Shown: piece after piece, positions 1-8,202 of the stretch
How positions within the stretch are numbered: the first letter of the stretch is position 1
Layout: each line of letters opens with the position of its first letter
NCBI GenBank assembly: GCA_016716235.1
Contig: JADJWS010000002.1
Span: forward strand, 124,001-188,000
Source: Candidatus Defluviilinea gracilis
GTDB taxonomy: Bacteria; Chloroflexota; Anaerolineae; Anaerolineales; Villigracilaceae
Direction of reading: 5' to 3'
Length of the DNA: 64,000 nucleotides
Notes under the pieces: generated by a model
Told to the model about the DNA's origin: nothing
Database searches by the model: none
Seen by the model: only the letters and a program-made list of their open reading frames with translations
Position numbers and translations under genes: made by a program

Positions 1-1326
1 AAACACATTCAACGATTATGGTTCCCCGAACCCGGCTCAGGCGGCGCGATCCCCTCACGGGCAGAGCGAGGCATGACGAGGTCCGAATTTGACGCGTTGA
101 TCCCGCAGGAGTTTTGGCGCGAGGTCGTGGACCGTGTCGCGGCGGAAGTCCCAGACACGCTACTCCTCGCCGAAGCGTTTTGGCTGCTCGAGGGATATTT
201 CGTCCGCACGCTGGGGATGCACCGCGTGTACAACTCCGCGTTCATGCACATGCTGCGCGACGAAGACAACGCCAAATATCGCGCCGCGATCAAGAACACG
301 CTGGAGTTCGACCCGCAAATTCTCAAGCGGTACGTCAACTTCATGAACAACCCCGATGAAAAAACCGCCATCGAACAATTCGGCGACGGCGATAAATATT
401 TTGGGATCGCAACTGTGCTGTCCACGTTGCCTGGCTTGCCGATGTTCGGGCACGGACAGGTTGAAGGCTTCCGCGAAAAATATGGGATGGAGTTTCGCAA
501 ACCGAAATGGGATGAGACACCGAATGACGCGCTCATCGCTGGTCACGATTGGAAGATCTTCCCGCTTCTTCACCGCCGCTATCTGTTCGCCGACGTGGAA
601 AATTTCTTCCTCTTCGACCTCTTCACCGCCAGCGGTCACGTGGACGAAAATGTTTTTGCCTACTCAAACATATTTCAAGATGAACGCGGACTCGTCCTCT
701 ATCACAACCGCTTCGCCGACACCAAAGGCTGGATCAAAACCTGCGCCGCCTATCTCGATAAGTCTACTGGCGACTTGCGCCAAAAATCTTTAGCCGAAGC
801 GCTGGGACTTCCATTCGAAGGCTACGTTATTTTCAAAGATTACGTTACACACTTGGAATACATCCGCTCATGTGAAGAACTTTGGAGCAAGGGACTGTAC
901 GTTGAACTGCACGCGTACCAGCATCACGTGTTTATGGATTTTCAGTTCGTGGAAAGTGGCGAGTGGAAAGTGATTTGCGACGCGTTGAATGGCGCGGGCG
1001 TGGAGTCTATGTCCGCGAAGTGGGAGGAGATGTTTGGCGTGAAGGATGAAGGTGGAAGGATGAAGGATGAAGAAAGAGGAAAGAAGAAAGAATCCGCGAA
1101 GGTGAAGAAACCGAGGAAGAAAGTAGAGAATGGAAAGAAGGCGAAAGCTAGTAAGACTAAATCCGCCGCGAAAAAGTTAGTGAAGAAAAAGGCGGTTGTC
1201 AAGAAGAAGCTTGTGGCGAAGAAGGCTATGGCGAAGAAATCTTCTGCGAAGGCGAGTAAGTCAACGCCGAAATCAGTGAAACAGGTTCTGAAGAAAGCAG
1301 TGAAGAAAAAATCAAAGAGTAAATAA
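1..1326 (+). CDS. GH13 (alpha-amylase-type) glycoside hydrolase, C-terminal part, with lysine-rich tail
   Basis: The frame is open at the left edge, so the true start and the first barrel motifs lie outside the window. The LLAEAFW stretch (codons from about base 160) carries the probable acid/base glutamate of GH13 enzymes and is followed by GMHRVYNSAF and by PMFGHGQVEGF near base 440, all expected in the alpha-glucan-acting barrel. From about base 1040 the protein changes character. The last 90 or so residues are mostly Lys, Ala and Ser with AKK/KKA periodicity, like a histone H1 tail. The junction is a 7-bp phased DNA repeat (1040-1078). The GH13 assignment is from motif recognition; exact substrate is unknown. 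The tail may bind nucleic acid, polyphosphate or a membrane, which is inference. Confidence 0.8.
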   Translation, partial: KHIQRLWFPEPGSGGAIPSRAERGMTRSEFDALIPQEFWREVVDRVAAEVPDTLLLAEAFWLLEGYFVRTLGMHRVYNSAFMHMLRDEDNAKYRAAIKNTLEFDPQILKRYVNFMNNPDEKTAIEQFGDGDKYFGIATVLSTLPGLPMFGHGQVEGFREKYGMEFRKPKWDETPNDALIAGHDWKIFPLLHRRYLFADVENFFLFDLFTASGHVDENVFAYSNIFQDERGLVLYHNRFADTKGWIKTCAAYLDKSTGDLRQKSLAEALGLPFEGYVIFKDYVTHLEYIRSCEELWSKGLYVELHAYQHHVFMDFQFVESGEWKVICDALNGAGVESMSAKWEEMFGVKDEGGRMKDEERGKKKESAKVKKPRKKVENGKKAKASKTKSAAKKLVKKKAVVKKKLVAKKAMAKKSSAKASKSTPKSVKQVLKKAVKKKSKSK

Positions 1327-1335
1327 CTCTGCGTG

Positions 1336-1683
1336 TTACAGCGGCAGAAATACAACTTGATTTTTCAAATCTTCCGTTTCCCCACTTTTGGCGATAATTT
1401 CAAGGTCATGGATACAAAGTCCTATCGTCACCCTCAATTGATGCCCATAAATCACGCCTGAAAATTCAATCCCCTCCCGTTGACATTTCGCCGCCTCTGT
1501 TAGCAAGTCGTCGTCTTGTGTGAATAAGACCCGCCCCAATTCGTTTACTCGTTTCAGTAATTCATCATCGTCGAGTTGGTCGGCGCCATCCTCATGCGCC
1601 GTAACCACATCTACGCCCCGCAAACGCAAACCAACCGTGATCGCTATTGGAACATGGTGATCCATGTATAGCGACACAGTCAT
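1336..1683 (-). CDS. DUF5615 PIN-like toxin
   Basis: A 115-residue protein that fits the DUF5615 family of PIN-like proteins, regarded as toxin (RNase-like) partners of DUF433 antitoxins. The N-terminal LYMDHHVP and the central FTQDDDLL supply the acidic residues expected of a PIN-like active site, and the beta-alpha pattern with GVIYGH fits the family. The ATG overlaps the stop of the upstream DUF433 gene by one base (TAATG), so the two are translationally coupled in the usual antitoxin-first order. Length is normal and the gene looks intact. RNase activity is family knowledge, not visible here. Confidence 0.85.
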   Translation of the reverse strand: MTVSLYMDHHVPIAITVGLRLRGVDVVTAHEDGADQLDDDELLKRVNELGRVLFTQDDDLLTEAAKCQREGIEFSGVIYGHQLRVTIGLCIHDLEIIAKSGETEDLKNQVVFLPL

Positions 1684-1994
1684 TAGATCAGCCCTTTGTC
1701 CTTCAGTCGTTTAATTAATGGCGAGGCGGGAGTTGATTTCTGAACTTTGTCAACTTTTTCGATTCGCTTTTCAATGTCGCCATCCAATTCGTCGCGATGA
1801 TCCCAATAATACGCGAGCGCGGAATAGATCTGCCCCAGCGTCAATTGCGGGAACTGGATGTGCAATTCCTCCGCGCTCCAGCCATATGCTGCCTGCGCAA
1901 GGACGAGTTCCACCACCTTCATTGTTGTCCCTGAAATGAGAGGCACACGTGAGTCGCTCAAAACTACATGCTCGTAACGGGTTTCTGCTAACAT
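1683..1994 (-). CDS. DUF433 antitoxin
   Basis: A 103-residue DUF433 protein, the likely antitoxin and DNA-binding partner of the DUF5615 gene that follows. The typical pattern is present: RVPLISGTTMKV, then GWSAEELHIQFPQLTLGQIYSALAYY, a helix-turn-helix-like segment that these proteins share. The ATG at 1994 is preferred because an AGGAG ribosome-binding site sits six bases upstream; a TTG at 2012 would add six residues and is less likely. The gene begins only 19 bases from the end of a caspase remnant, suggesting that the pair was inserted beside, or brought in by the deletion of, a third protease copy. Confidence 0.85.
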   Translation of the reverse strand: MLAETRYEHVVLSDSRVPLISGTTMKVVELVLAQAAYGWSAEELHIQFPQLTLGQIYSALAYYWDHRDELDGDIEKRIEKVDKVQKSTPASPLIKRLKDKGLI

Positions 1995-2012
1995 GGCTAA
2001 CTCCTGCCCCAA

Positions 2013-2132
2013 TCATACACGATTTTTAGTGAACAGCTCTCTTCCTTTGATCCGTACGCATGCGGTCAATTGCGCCAGACCGGGGTCGGTGTATTCCGTG
2101 TTGCCGATGATGAGTGCGAATTTTCCGCTCAA
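2013..2132 (-). pseudogene. Stump of a third caspase-like gene
   Basis: Read on the minus strand from a TTG, this frame gives LSGKFALIIGNTEYTDPG, then LAQLTA, which equals the first 24 residues of the caspase gene upstream (2157-3863) except for the start codon. It then runs into unrelated residues (CVRIKGRELFTKNRV) and a stop. An AAGGA ribosome-binding site precedes the TTG. The gap to the upstream gene's stop is 24 bases, the same as the gap between the two intact copies. This is best read as the 5' end of a third tandem copy whose remainder was deleted. Whether the 39-residue peptide is made is unknown. Confidence 0.8.
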
Positions 2133-2156
2133 TTTATCCTTTTGATGCTACACGGA

Positions 2157-3863
2157 TCATTTCAGGTTTCTAAAAGTAATTTCCTTGTAATTATCAAGGG
2201 TGATGATACCTTGATTTGCCTGCACATAAAAAATCCAGTCCGACTCAATCCATGTCGAGTCTTTTTCCTCTCGAAGAAATAGAATATCCGATGGGTTAGC
2301 TGGATCCCAAACAGCCACAACAAACTGCGCATCTGTTATAATTGCCATTAATAGCGAATACCCCGTATCTGCATTGAGCGAAATATTCCCTGACAGAGGG
2401 GTACTTTGAATGAGTTGATCCCCATCATACTCGTTTGTCAGAATAGAGTTGTCGCCGATGAAAATGCCAAACCGTCTGTACGATTCGTTGCCAAAATCGC
2501 CCTGCTCGAAAAACGCTTCAAAAAGCGCATCGTTTGTATATTTGAAATCAACGATAATTCCCTCGCCGTCCTTAAAGTTCTTTTTCCGAGAAACCCCGTC
2601 CCAGTTTTCAGTGCCGATGATTTCCAATACACCGTTGTTAATTGCTCCACCGGAAAAAGTTGAACCCGTTACAAGAGGATTATCAAAACCATCAAAATAT
2701 GAAACTTCTGAATTAATCAAGGATTCCAAGAGGTGGGGGTATGCTGGAAAATTTTGGATGATAGGACTTACGACCGCGGTAGGTGTTTGAAAATTTCCTT
2801 CGCTAGGAATGGGTGTGACGGAAACCGAGTCTGTGCTCGTTTGGGGTGGGGATGCAAATAATGAGAATATTCTATTACTGACCCAAAGCGCGCTGATTGC
2901 GAAACCGCAAAGTATTAGGAAAATTCCTGTTGGTATTACCCATGACTTGCTTGATGTTGATTTTTTGGATGATAAGCGGAGAGATTCAGATTCGCTAATT
3001 CTTGATTCAAGTTCCTCTTTCTCCTGTAACAATTTTTCCTGCCTGCTCTGTATCATTTTCAATCGTTCATGATGCAGGACTCGAAGTTCTTCGGTCCGTG
3101 TCTTTTTGTCGCCAACGGGAACATATTGCCGAAGAATGATTTCACCTTGTTCCTTGTATGACCATTTTCCCGGTGTCTGTTTTGTGGTTATGTTGAGAAC
3201 TTGCTCATAAGCAAAATCGTACAATTCGTCAACAGTGATGTTCCCGTCGCGGTTTCTGTCGGCTTCGCCTTCAAGCCCCCGGATAAGAAAATGGGTGAAC
3301 AGCGAATTTTCCGTTTCGCCGATGGCCTTGTCTCCTTCCCATGCGAACTGGGTGGAGTCGCTAGCTGTCAAAACTACACGACCATACCCATTCCCTTCAA
3401 AAGCGGATGATGTCCCAATACTTGCGCCGGTAGCTGCTTTTGTCCCTTGTTGGAACGCGCCGCTATTGCAGCAGTCAAGGATGAGTACTTGCCGTTTGGA
3501 ACGACTTTGGTCCATGGACTCTCGTACATAGTCTGATTTAATCGCCGTAGATCTCAAACGAGAACGATTTGTATTTTTTACCGCAAGATACAACGAACCA
3601 TACTCGTCTCGTACGCCATGACCTGAAAAATATAGCACAAGCAAATCATCTGGTCTTTTAAGATAATAGAGACTGTCAATCGCTTCACGGATTGCAGACT
3701 CTGTTTGATTGAATAAAACATTGACTTCATCGAATTTACAAAGACTTTTGTCCTTCAACACGCGCGCAAAATCCTCCGTGTCCTTGCCCGGCGCGGTCAG
3801 TTGCGCCAGACCGGGGTCGGTATATTCCGTGTTGCCGATGATGAGGGCGAATTTTCCGCTCAT
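2157..3863 (-). CDS. Caspase-like (C14) protease with transmembrane anchor and C-terminal beta domain
   Basis: A 568-residue protein with an N-terminal caspase/metacaspase fold (about residues 1-240). The catalytic pair is visible: His82 in YFSGHG and Cys132 in LDCCNSG. GETENSLFTHFL follows, and an EF-hand-like loop (DRNRDGNITVDEL, about 202-214) may bind calcium. Residues 245-290 form a charged coiled coil, about 307-330 a single membrane segment, then a Pro/Thr linker and a C-terminal beta-rich part (about 385-568) resembling LamG/concanavalin-like sugar-binding folds. The protease head would be cytoplasmic and the beta domain outside. It is the last intact gene of the EACC1-caspase operon and is close to identical over its head to the 710-residue paralogue, from which it diverges completely after the caspase domain. 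Role as a conflict effector is inferred. Confidence 0.85.
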   Translation of the reverse strand: MSGKFALIIGNTEYTDPGLAQLTAPGKDTEDFARVLKDKSLCKFDEVNVLFNQTESAIREAIDSLYYLKRPDDLLVLYFSGHGVRDEYGSLYLAVKNTNRSRLRSTAIKSDYVRESMDQSRSKRQVLILDCCNSGAFQQGTKAATGASIGTSSAFEGNGYGRVVLTASDSTQFAWEGDKAIGETENSLFTHFLIRGLEGEADRNRDGNITVDELYDFAYEQVLNITTKQTPGKWSYKEQGEIILRQYVPVGDKKTRTEELRVLHHERLKMIQSRQEKLLQEKEELESRISESESLRLSSKKSTSSKSWVIPTGIFLILCGFAISALWVSNRIFSLFASPPQTSTDSVSVTPIPSEGNFQTPTAVVSPIIQNFPAYPHLLESLINSEVSYFDGFDNPLVTGSTFSGGAINNGVLEIIGTENWDGVSRKKNFKDGEGIIVDFKYTNDALFEAFFEQGDFGNESYRRFGIFIGDNSILTNEYDGDQLIQSTPLSGNISLNADTGYSLLMAIITDAQFVVAVWDPANPSDILFLREEKDSTWIESDWIFYVQANQGIITLDNYKEITFRNLK

Positions 3864-3887
3864 GGGTTCCTCAGGGCAAATATTTCA

Positions 3888-6020
3888 TTACTTGATTACT
3901 TTTAGCCAATACAAAATTCTAGAAAGTAAAGCGCCTGCTGGAAGGCCGTACACACCTCCAAATGCAAGCAAGTCATATGGCAAAGATCCTTCTTGACTCT
4001 TGGCAATACCTACAACAATGAAACCGCCGATCATCAATGGGATAGTCCATCTGTGTGGAAACGCTATTAATCCAGCCAGACCGCAAGCGACTAACAAGAT
4101 AATGTGTGGAACATCTAAATAAAAGGTGGAATATGCGTAGGCAAAGTTGTAGGTGGTTTCATTGACTATCCCGTATATTATTCCGAACAATATTCCAAGG
4201 ATTAATCCAACCAGTACGCCTAGTAGGCTTCGTCCCTTCCATGAAAGAAGAAATACCTTGTGTTTCTCTATGAATTCAGCGATGGTCCATTTGCCTGCGA
4301 ACTCTTCTTGTGCTGTTTCTTTAGGTGCTTTTAGAAGTTGCCGACCCAAAACGTAACCGCCGATTGCGCCCGAAATTGCCCAGGCGAGTCCCCATCCAGC
4401 CGCTTTGCCGATGTAATAATTGAACAAAAACCCATCAGCATAATAAATCCACTTACCGATTGTCCAGCCGACCGCGCTTGAAATTGCCCAGAACAATATC
4501 AACCACAGCATGTCTTTCCAACGCGAGCGTAATTTTTCAATACCAAGCGTGCCCGCCAACGCGATCAGAATCCCGATCGTATCTCCAACTACCGCAATGG
4601 GCGCCGCCGTGATCATGCTCGTATCTGCCCAACCGATTATCCCGCCGATGACCCAGATAAAAGTTACCAGATAAATATTTTTCTCGCTGGGAAGGATATC
4701 TCGGGCTCGCAGGATAATTGTAGTTACGTAGCCACCGATCCCCCAACTGACGATACCGACCAATGGCGTGCTGAATTCGTCCACTGCCCAGAAAACTGTC
4801 CTACTAATCGCCCCGGCAACGACCCAGCCCAAAGTGATCCATAAGATCGCTTGCTGATTCGAAATGGATGAGTTTATTATCTCAGGCTCAGGCTTCGAAA
4901 GTTCTTTCTTGGCATCAAGGATTCGTGCCACTGATGGTTTGACTTTTTCCTTCTCCAGACGTTCCGCTTCCATGACGCGTTTGTGGATGACGTTCTGCGC
5001 CTCTTCCGTTATTCTGTCTGATTCTTCATCTTTGGCTTTTTTCTCGCCCTCGCGCACGGACTCCAACGCCCCCGCCGCCGCACGCTGGACTTGACGGCTG
5101 TCATCCTCTTCGGCGATTCTTTCCAACGCCTCTCGCGCGGATCGTGCCAGCCCAAGATTTTTTCCGTTCAATAATTTCGTCAGTTGTTGCACCGCGCCGA
5201 GACGAATATCTGAAAATGGATTCTCAATCGAGTCCAACAGGGGAGTGGGCAACGGCACCGACTTGATCTCTTCGACGGATATATTTTGGCGAAGAATGAT
5301 CTCGCCCTGTTGCTTGCTCGAAAACTTCGACGGGGTTTGTTTCGGTGTCGCATGTTTTACTTTTTCATACGCGTAATCGTACAACTCATCAACAGTGATT
5401 CTTCCATCGCCGTCTATATCTGCTTCGCCTTCGAGTCCCTCGACGAGGAAGTGAGTGAAAAGCGAGTTGTCCGTCTCACCAATGACTCTATCGCCTTCCC
5501 ATGCGAATTGAGTCGAGTCGCTGGCGGTGAGAATGATGCGACCATATCCGCCCTCGAACGCGGTTGCCGTGCCAACGCTCACGCCCGTCGCGGCTTTTGT
5601 CCCTTGCTGGAACGCGCCGCTGTTGCAACAATCCAAAACGAGGACTTGCCGCCTCGACCGCGATTGATCCATCACCTCGCGGATGTAGTCAGACTTGATC
5701 GCCGTTGATCTCAATCGTGAACGGATCGTATTTTTGACCGCCAGATACAACGAACCAAGTTCATCTCGCACACCGTGACCCGAAAAATACAAAACGAGTA
5801 AATCATCGGGTTTCTTTTGGTCGAAGAATTCGTCAATCGCTTCGATAATGGAAGAGGAAACCTGATTCAGCAAAACTTTTACATCGTCAAACTCGCAGAG
5901 ACCTTTGTCCTTCAACACGCGCGCAAAATCTTCCGCGTCCTTGCCGGGCGCGGTGAGTTGAGCCAACCCCGGGTCGGCGTAGTCCGTGTTGCCGATGACC
6001 AAGGCGTATTTGGCGCTCAT
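3888..6020 (-). CDS. Caspase-like (C14) protease with HEAT-like segment and polytopic membrane domain
   Basis: A 710-residue protein. The caspase head matches its tandem neighbour: His82 (YFSGHG), Cys132 (LDCCNSG) and an EF-hand-like loop DIDGDGRITVDEL at about 201-213. After it come an alpha-helical HEAT-like stretch (about 265-325, IRLGAVQQLTKLL and a second similar unit), a charged coiled coil (about 325-395), and then roughly eight to ten hydrophobic helices to the C-terminus with many Gly/Trp. The start overlaps the stop of the EACC1-like gene by four bases (ATGA), so the two are co-translated. The architecture suggests a protease tethered to the inner membrane and awaiting a signal through the EACC1 protein. 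Substrate and trigger are not deducible. Confidence 0.87.
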   Translation of the reverse strand: MSAKYALVIGNTDYADPGLAQLTAPGKDAEDFARVLKDKGLCEFDDVKVLLNQVSSSIIEAIDEFFDQKKPDDLLVLYFSGHGVRDELGSLYLAVKNTIRSRLRSTAIKSDYIREVMDQSRSRRQVLVLDCCNSGAFQQGTKAATGVSVGTATAFEGGYGRIILTASDSTQFAWEGDRVIGETDNSLFTHFLVEGLEGEADIDGDGRITVDELYDYAYEKVKHATPKQTPSKFSSKQQGEIILRQNISVEEIKSVPLPTPLLDSIENPFSDIRLGAVQQLTKLLNGKNLGLARSAREALERIAEEDDSRQVQRAAAGALESVREGEKKAKDEESDRITEEAQNVIHKRVMEAERLEKEKVKPSVARILDAKKELSKPEPEIINSSISNQQAILWITLGWVVAGAISRTVFWAVDEFSTPLVGIVSWGIGGYVTTIILRARDILPSEKNIYLVTFIWVIGGIIGWADTSMITAAPIAVVGDTIGILIALAGTLGIEKLRSRWKDMLWLILFWAISSAVGWTIGKWIYYADGFLFNYYIGKAAGWGLAWAISGAIGGYVLGRQLLKAPKETAQEEFAGKWTIAEFIEKHKVFLLSWKGRSLLGVLVGLILGILFGIIYGIVNETTYNFAYAYSTFYLDVPHIILLVACGLAGLIAFPHRWTIPLMIGGFIVVGIAKSQEGSLPYDLLAFGGVYGLPAGALLSRILYWLKVIK

Positions 6021-6385
6021 TTTTTCTTGCTTTTCTTTTGGAACGTGGAGAGAAACTTATCGAATTCTTCGGGCGAGCCTTCGAACTCAAACCCCTTGCC
6101 CTTGAACTTCACCGTGCGACCCTGTCCGCGCATGACCCAGGCTTGCACCATCGCGATCAGACTCGGCGCGGCGGCGGGCAACACTTCCAGCGCCAACATG
6201 CCGACGGTCACCAAATCGCCTTTGGTTCCCTTCGGGGCGGCTCCCGAGGAGACTAAATCTGCCGACAGTGCGTCACTTCCCCTCAATTCGTTCAGCAAAT
6301 TTCGGGTGATTTCGTCGAGGTCTTCTTCGCTTATATTCTTCGCGCCGACTTCGATCTCAAATTTGATTGGCTGGTCAGTCGTCAT
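6017..6385 (-). CDS. EACC1-like effector-associated adaptor
   Basis: A 122-residue soluble protein. Its pattern, a short beta-alpha N-terminus, a Gly-rich turn (GAAPKGTKGDLVTVGML), a hydrophobic helix (LPAAAPSLIAMVQAWVM) and then VKFKGKGFEFEGSPEEFDKFL, agrees with the Effector-Associated Constant Component 1 family, small proteins found next to protease and other effectors in NTP-dependent conflict systems. The ATG at 6385 is chosen because AGGTGGAG lies eight bases upstream; an earlier in-frame start lacks this. The four-base overlap with the caspase gene supports a direct partnership. Assignment is from recalled family pattern; a profile search would settle it. Confidence 0.7.
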   Translation of the reverse strand: MTTDQPIKFEIEVGAKNISEEDLDEITRNLLNELRGSDALSADLVSSGAAPKGTKGDLVTVGMLALEVLPAAAPSLIAMVQAWVMRGQGRTVKFKGKGFEFEGSPEEFDKFLSTFQKKSKKK

Positions 6386-6428
6386 ATGGGCTCCACCTGT
6401 AAGCTTGAATTCCGACACCGATGCTCCA

Positions 6429-6434
6429 ATTATA
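6429..6434 (-). promoter_or_regulatory. Putative -10 box of the EACC1-caspase operon
   Basis: On the minus strand a perfect TATAAT lies 44 bases before the EACC1 ATG. The -35 region is weak (GTTTCA at a 17-base spacing), so expression may be low or need an activator. Confidence 0.45.
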
Positions 6435-6511
6435 GGCTAAAATCCATTAATTGAAACACTCAAATTTTGGTAAGGTTGTTCAGAGGAGCAGGCAAGCAAA
6501 GAGAATATTCG

Positions 6512-6793
6512 ATGTACAAGCAACTTCCTAAATTCAAGAACGAGGAAGAAGAGCGCCGATTTTGGGCTAAAAATGATTCCAGCGATCTGATCGATTGGAA
6601 GAAGGCTCAACGCGCCGTTTTCCCCAATCTGAAGCCCACCTTGAAATCTATTTCTTTGCGCCTGCCCGAATCGATGATCGCTGAACTGCGCCAACTGGCG
6701 AATGAACGCGACGTGCCATATCAATCATTGATCAAGCATTTTCTTCGGGAAAGCATCAATAACGAATATTCGGTGAAGAGACCGAAAGCATAA
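6512..6793 (+). CDS. CopG/BrnA-type orphan antitoxin
   Basis: A 93-residue protein that begins MYKQLPKFKNEEEERRFW, the typical opening of BrnA/CopG-type ribbon-helix-helix antitoxins, followed by DWKKAQRAVFPNLKPTLKSI and the DNA-binding strand-helix-helix SISLRLPESMIAELRQLAN. The ATG at 6512 is preferred over one 45 bases upstream because the family starts there. No BrnT-type toxin gene adjoins it on either side, so it appears solitary. It stands divergently from the EACC1-caspase operon, and the two share a 126-base gap; it might therefore act as a repressor of that operon, which is inference. Confidence 0.7.
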   Translation: MYKQLPKFKNEEEERRFWAKNDSSDLIDWKKAQRAVFPNLKPTLKSISLRLPESMIAELRQLANERDVPYQSLIKHFLRESINNEYSVKRPKA

Positions 6794-6811
6794 CTCCCCC
6801 AGAGTGTAAAC

Positions 6812-7195
6812 TTACCCTACTTCGGGGCGAGGCGGATAGTTCGGCGATTCGCGGCGGAACTCGTAATTTTCCATCACGGCTTCGATGATGCGTTTCTGTT
6901 CGTCGGTCACAAGCTCGAACTCAAACCCGATGTTGAAGAATTCAGGGCTGAGGTCTTGTTGGCACCACGCAACGCGGACCGGCAAAGCCATGCGCGTGGC
7001 AGAGACATTCGGCAATTCGGGTAGTTGGATCGAGGCGGTCAATTTTGTGTCCAGCGGCATTGGCTCGTCGCCGATCACCATTGCCCCCAGCAGGTTCAGG
7101 TCGCCGAGGTAGCCGATGAGCCTGCCTTCGTATAGATCGAAGACCTGCGAATACGACATCAAATTCTTGCGCGGTTGTTTGCGTCTCTCTTGCAT
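6812..7195 (-). CDS. PilZ-domain protein
   Basis: A 127-residue single-domain PilZ protein, a cyclic-di-GMP binding fold. The RRKQPRKNL near the N-terminus gives the RxxxR motif and DLNLLGAMV stands where the D/NxSxxG motif is expected, though the Ser is replaced (DLNLLG) so binding may be altered. Strands such as KLTASIQLPEL, LPVRVAWCQ and FFNIGFEFEL complete the barrel. It is encoded alone between convergent and divergent neighbours. No diguanylate cyclase or target gene is near, so its output is unknown. Confidence 0.75.
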   Translation of the reverse strand: MQERRKQPRKNLMSYSQVFDLYEGRLIGYLGDLNLLGAMVIGDEPMPLDTKLTASIQLPELPNVSATRMALPVRVAWCQQDLSPEFFNIGFEFELVTDEQKRIIEAVMENYEFRRESPNYPPRPEVG

Positions 7196-7265
7196 GGGGG
7201 TAGTGTACTTGAACTAACTTCAACAGACATTGCACTCGCATCTTAAATTTATCGGGCAGGCCGTC

Positions 7266-7314
7266 CCCCAGGTTTCACCGCGCGCGACAACACCTCCCTA
7301 AAAACCTGCGGGAC
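7266..7314. repeat. Inverted repeat before the PIG-L gene
   Basis: The arms GTCCCCCAGGTTT and AAACCTGCGGGAC are inverted with about 23 bases between. The same arm sequence (CCTGCGGGACG) recurs at 10573-10583, so this is a dispersed element. Confidence 0.6.
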
Positions 7315-7329
7315 TGTTAAAATTGAATT

Positions 7330-8067
7330 ATGCGATGGATATACCTTTCCCCTCACCTTGACGACGCCGTCTTTTCCGCGGGCGGTTTGATCTACGAACA
7401 AACTCAAGCAGGCGTCCCAGTTGAAATCTGGACGATCATGTGCGGCGACCCGCGCCTCACCGAGTATTCTCAATTCGCGCAAAGGCTTCACCAAATTTGG
7501 GGATTCTCCTCCGCGGAAGAAACTGTCCGCAAGCGGCGGATGGAAGATACGCTCGCCGCCTCCATCGTCGGCGCGAAGGCGATCCACTTCGATTTTCTCG
7601 ATTGCATCTACCGCCGCGACAAAAATGGGGATTGGCTTTACCCCTCTGAAATCTTCGGCGCGATTCACCCAGCGGATGCGGATTACCCCGCGCAGATCGC
7701 CTCTGCCATTTCCGCCCGCCTCAACCCCGACGATGTGCTGGTCTGCCAACTTGGGCTTGGCTCGCACGTCGACCACGTGCTCGTGCGGCAAGCCGCGGAA
7801 CTTTTGGGCAAACCCCTCCGTTATGACATTGACGTTCCATACTGGTGCTACAAACCACACGAACTGGAGGCAAAAGCGGCTGGGATGGTCGAGGAAACTG
7901 TCAGGATAACTGAACCCAGCCTCACCCGTTGGATCGAAGCGTCGCTCGCTTATACATCCCAATTTCCCGCGCTCGGAGACCAGTTCGATACCCCCGAAAA
8001 CGTGACCAAATCCATCCGAAATTACTGGGCTGAGCGGCAGGGAATCCGTTTATTGCAATATGATTAG
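7330..8067 (+). CDS. PIG-L/LmbE family deacetylase
   Basis: A 245-residue member of the PIG-L (LmbE-like) zinc-dependent N-acetylglucosaminyl deacetylase family. The zinc-binding motifs are visible: SPHLDDAVFSAGG at residues 7-19 (a variant of HPDD) and SHVDHVLV near residue 145, the HxxH that completes the site. The family removes acetyl groups from amino sugars in glycolipids, mycothiol-like thiols or glycosides; the substrate here cannot be told. Length is normal. It is a single gene with a dispersed inverted repeat just upstream and greA downstream in the same direction, about 135 bases away. Confidence 0.85.
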   Translation: MRWIYLSPHLDDAVFSAGGLIYEQTQAGVPVEIWTIMCGDPRLTEYSQFAQRLHQIWGFSSAEETVRKRRMEDTLAASIVGAKAIHFDFLDCIYRRDKNGDWLYPSEIFGAIHPADADYPAQIASAISARLNPDDVLVCQLGLGSHVDHVLVRQAAELLGKPLRYDIDVPYWCYKPHELEAKAAGMVEETVRITEPSLTRWIEASLAYTSQFPALGDQFDTPENVTKSIRNYWAERQGIRLLQYD

Positions 8068-8082
8068 ACCGTTGCGACGTAC

Positions 8083-8111
8083 TTGTATTGCCTAAAAAAC
8101 CATGATATAGT
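8083..8111 (+). promoter_or_regulatory. Putative sigma-70 promoter of greA
   Basis: TTGTAT and TATAGT are separated by exactly 17 bases, giving a leader of about 85 bases before the greA ATG. Confidence 0.6.
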
Positions 8112-8156
8112 ATGCCCGCTTTTTGGGAAACACCAACTGAATCGGCTCTCCCTTGC

Positions 8157-8179
8157 TTTGTCCCGCGATGCGGGACAAA
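8157..8179 (+). promoter_or_regulatory. Hairpin in the greA leader
   Basis: TTTGTCCCGC and GCGGGACAAA form a perfect 10-bp stem with a GAT loop, 23 bases before the start codon. It has no U-tract, so it is not a standard terminator; it may stabilise or attenuate the leader. Confidence 0.5.
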
Positions 8180-8202
8180 ATTCATAATAGCAGGAATTAA
8201 AG

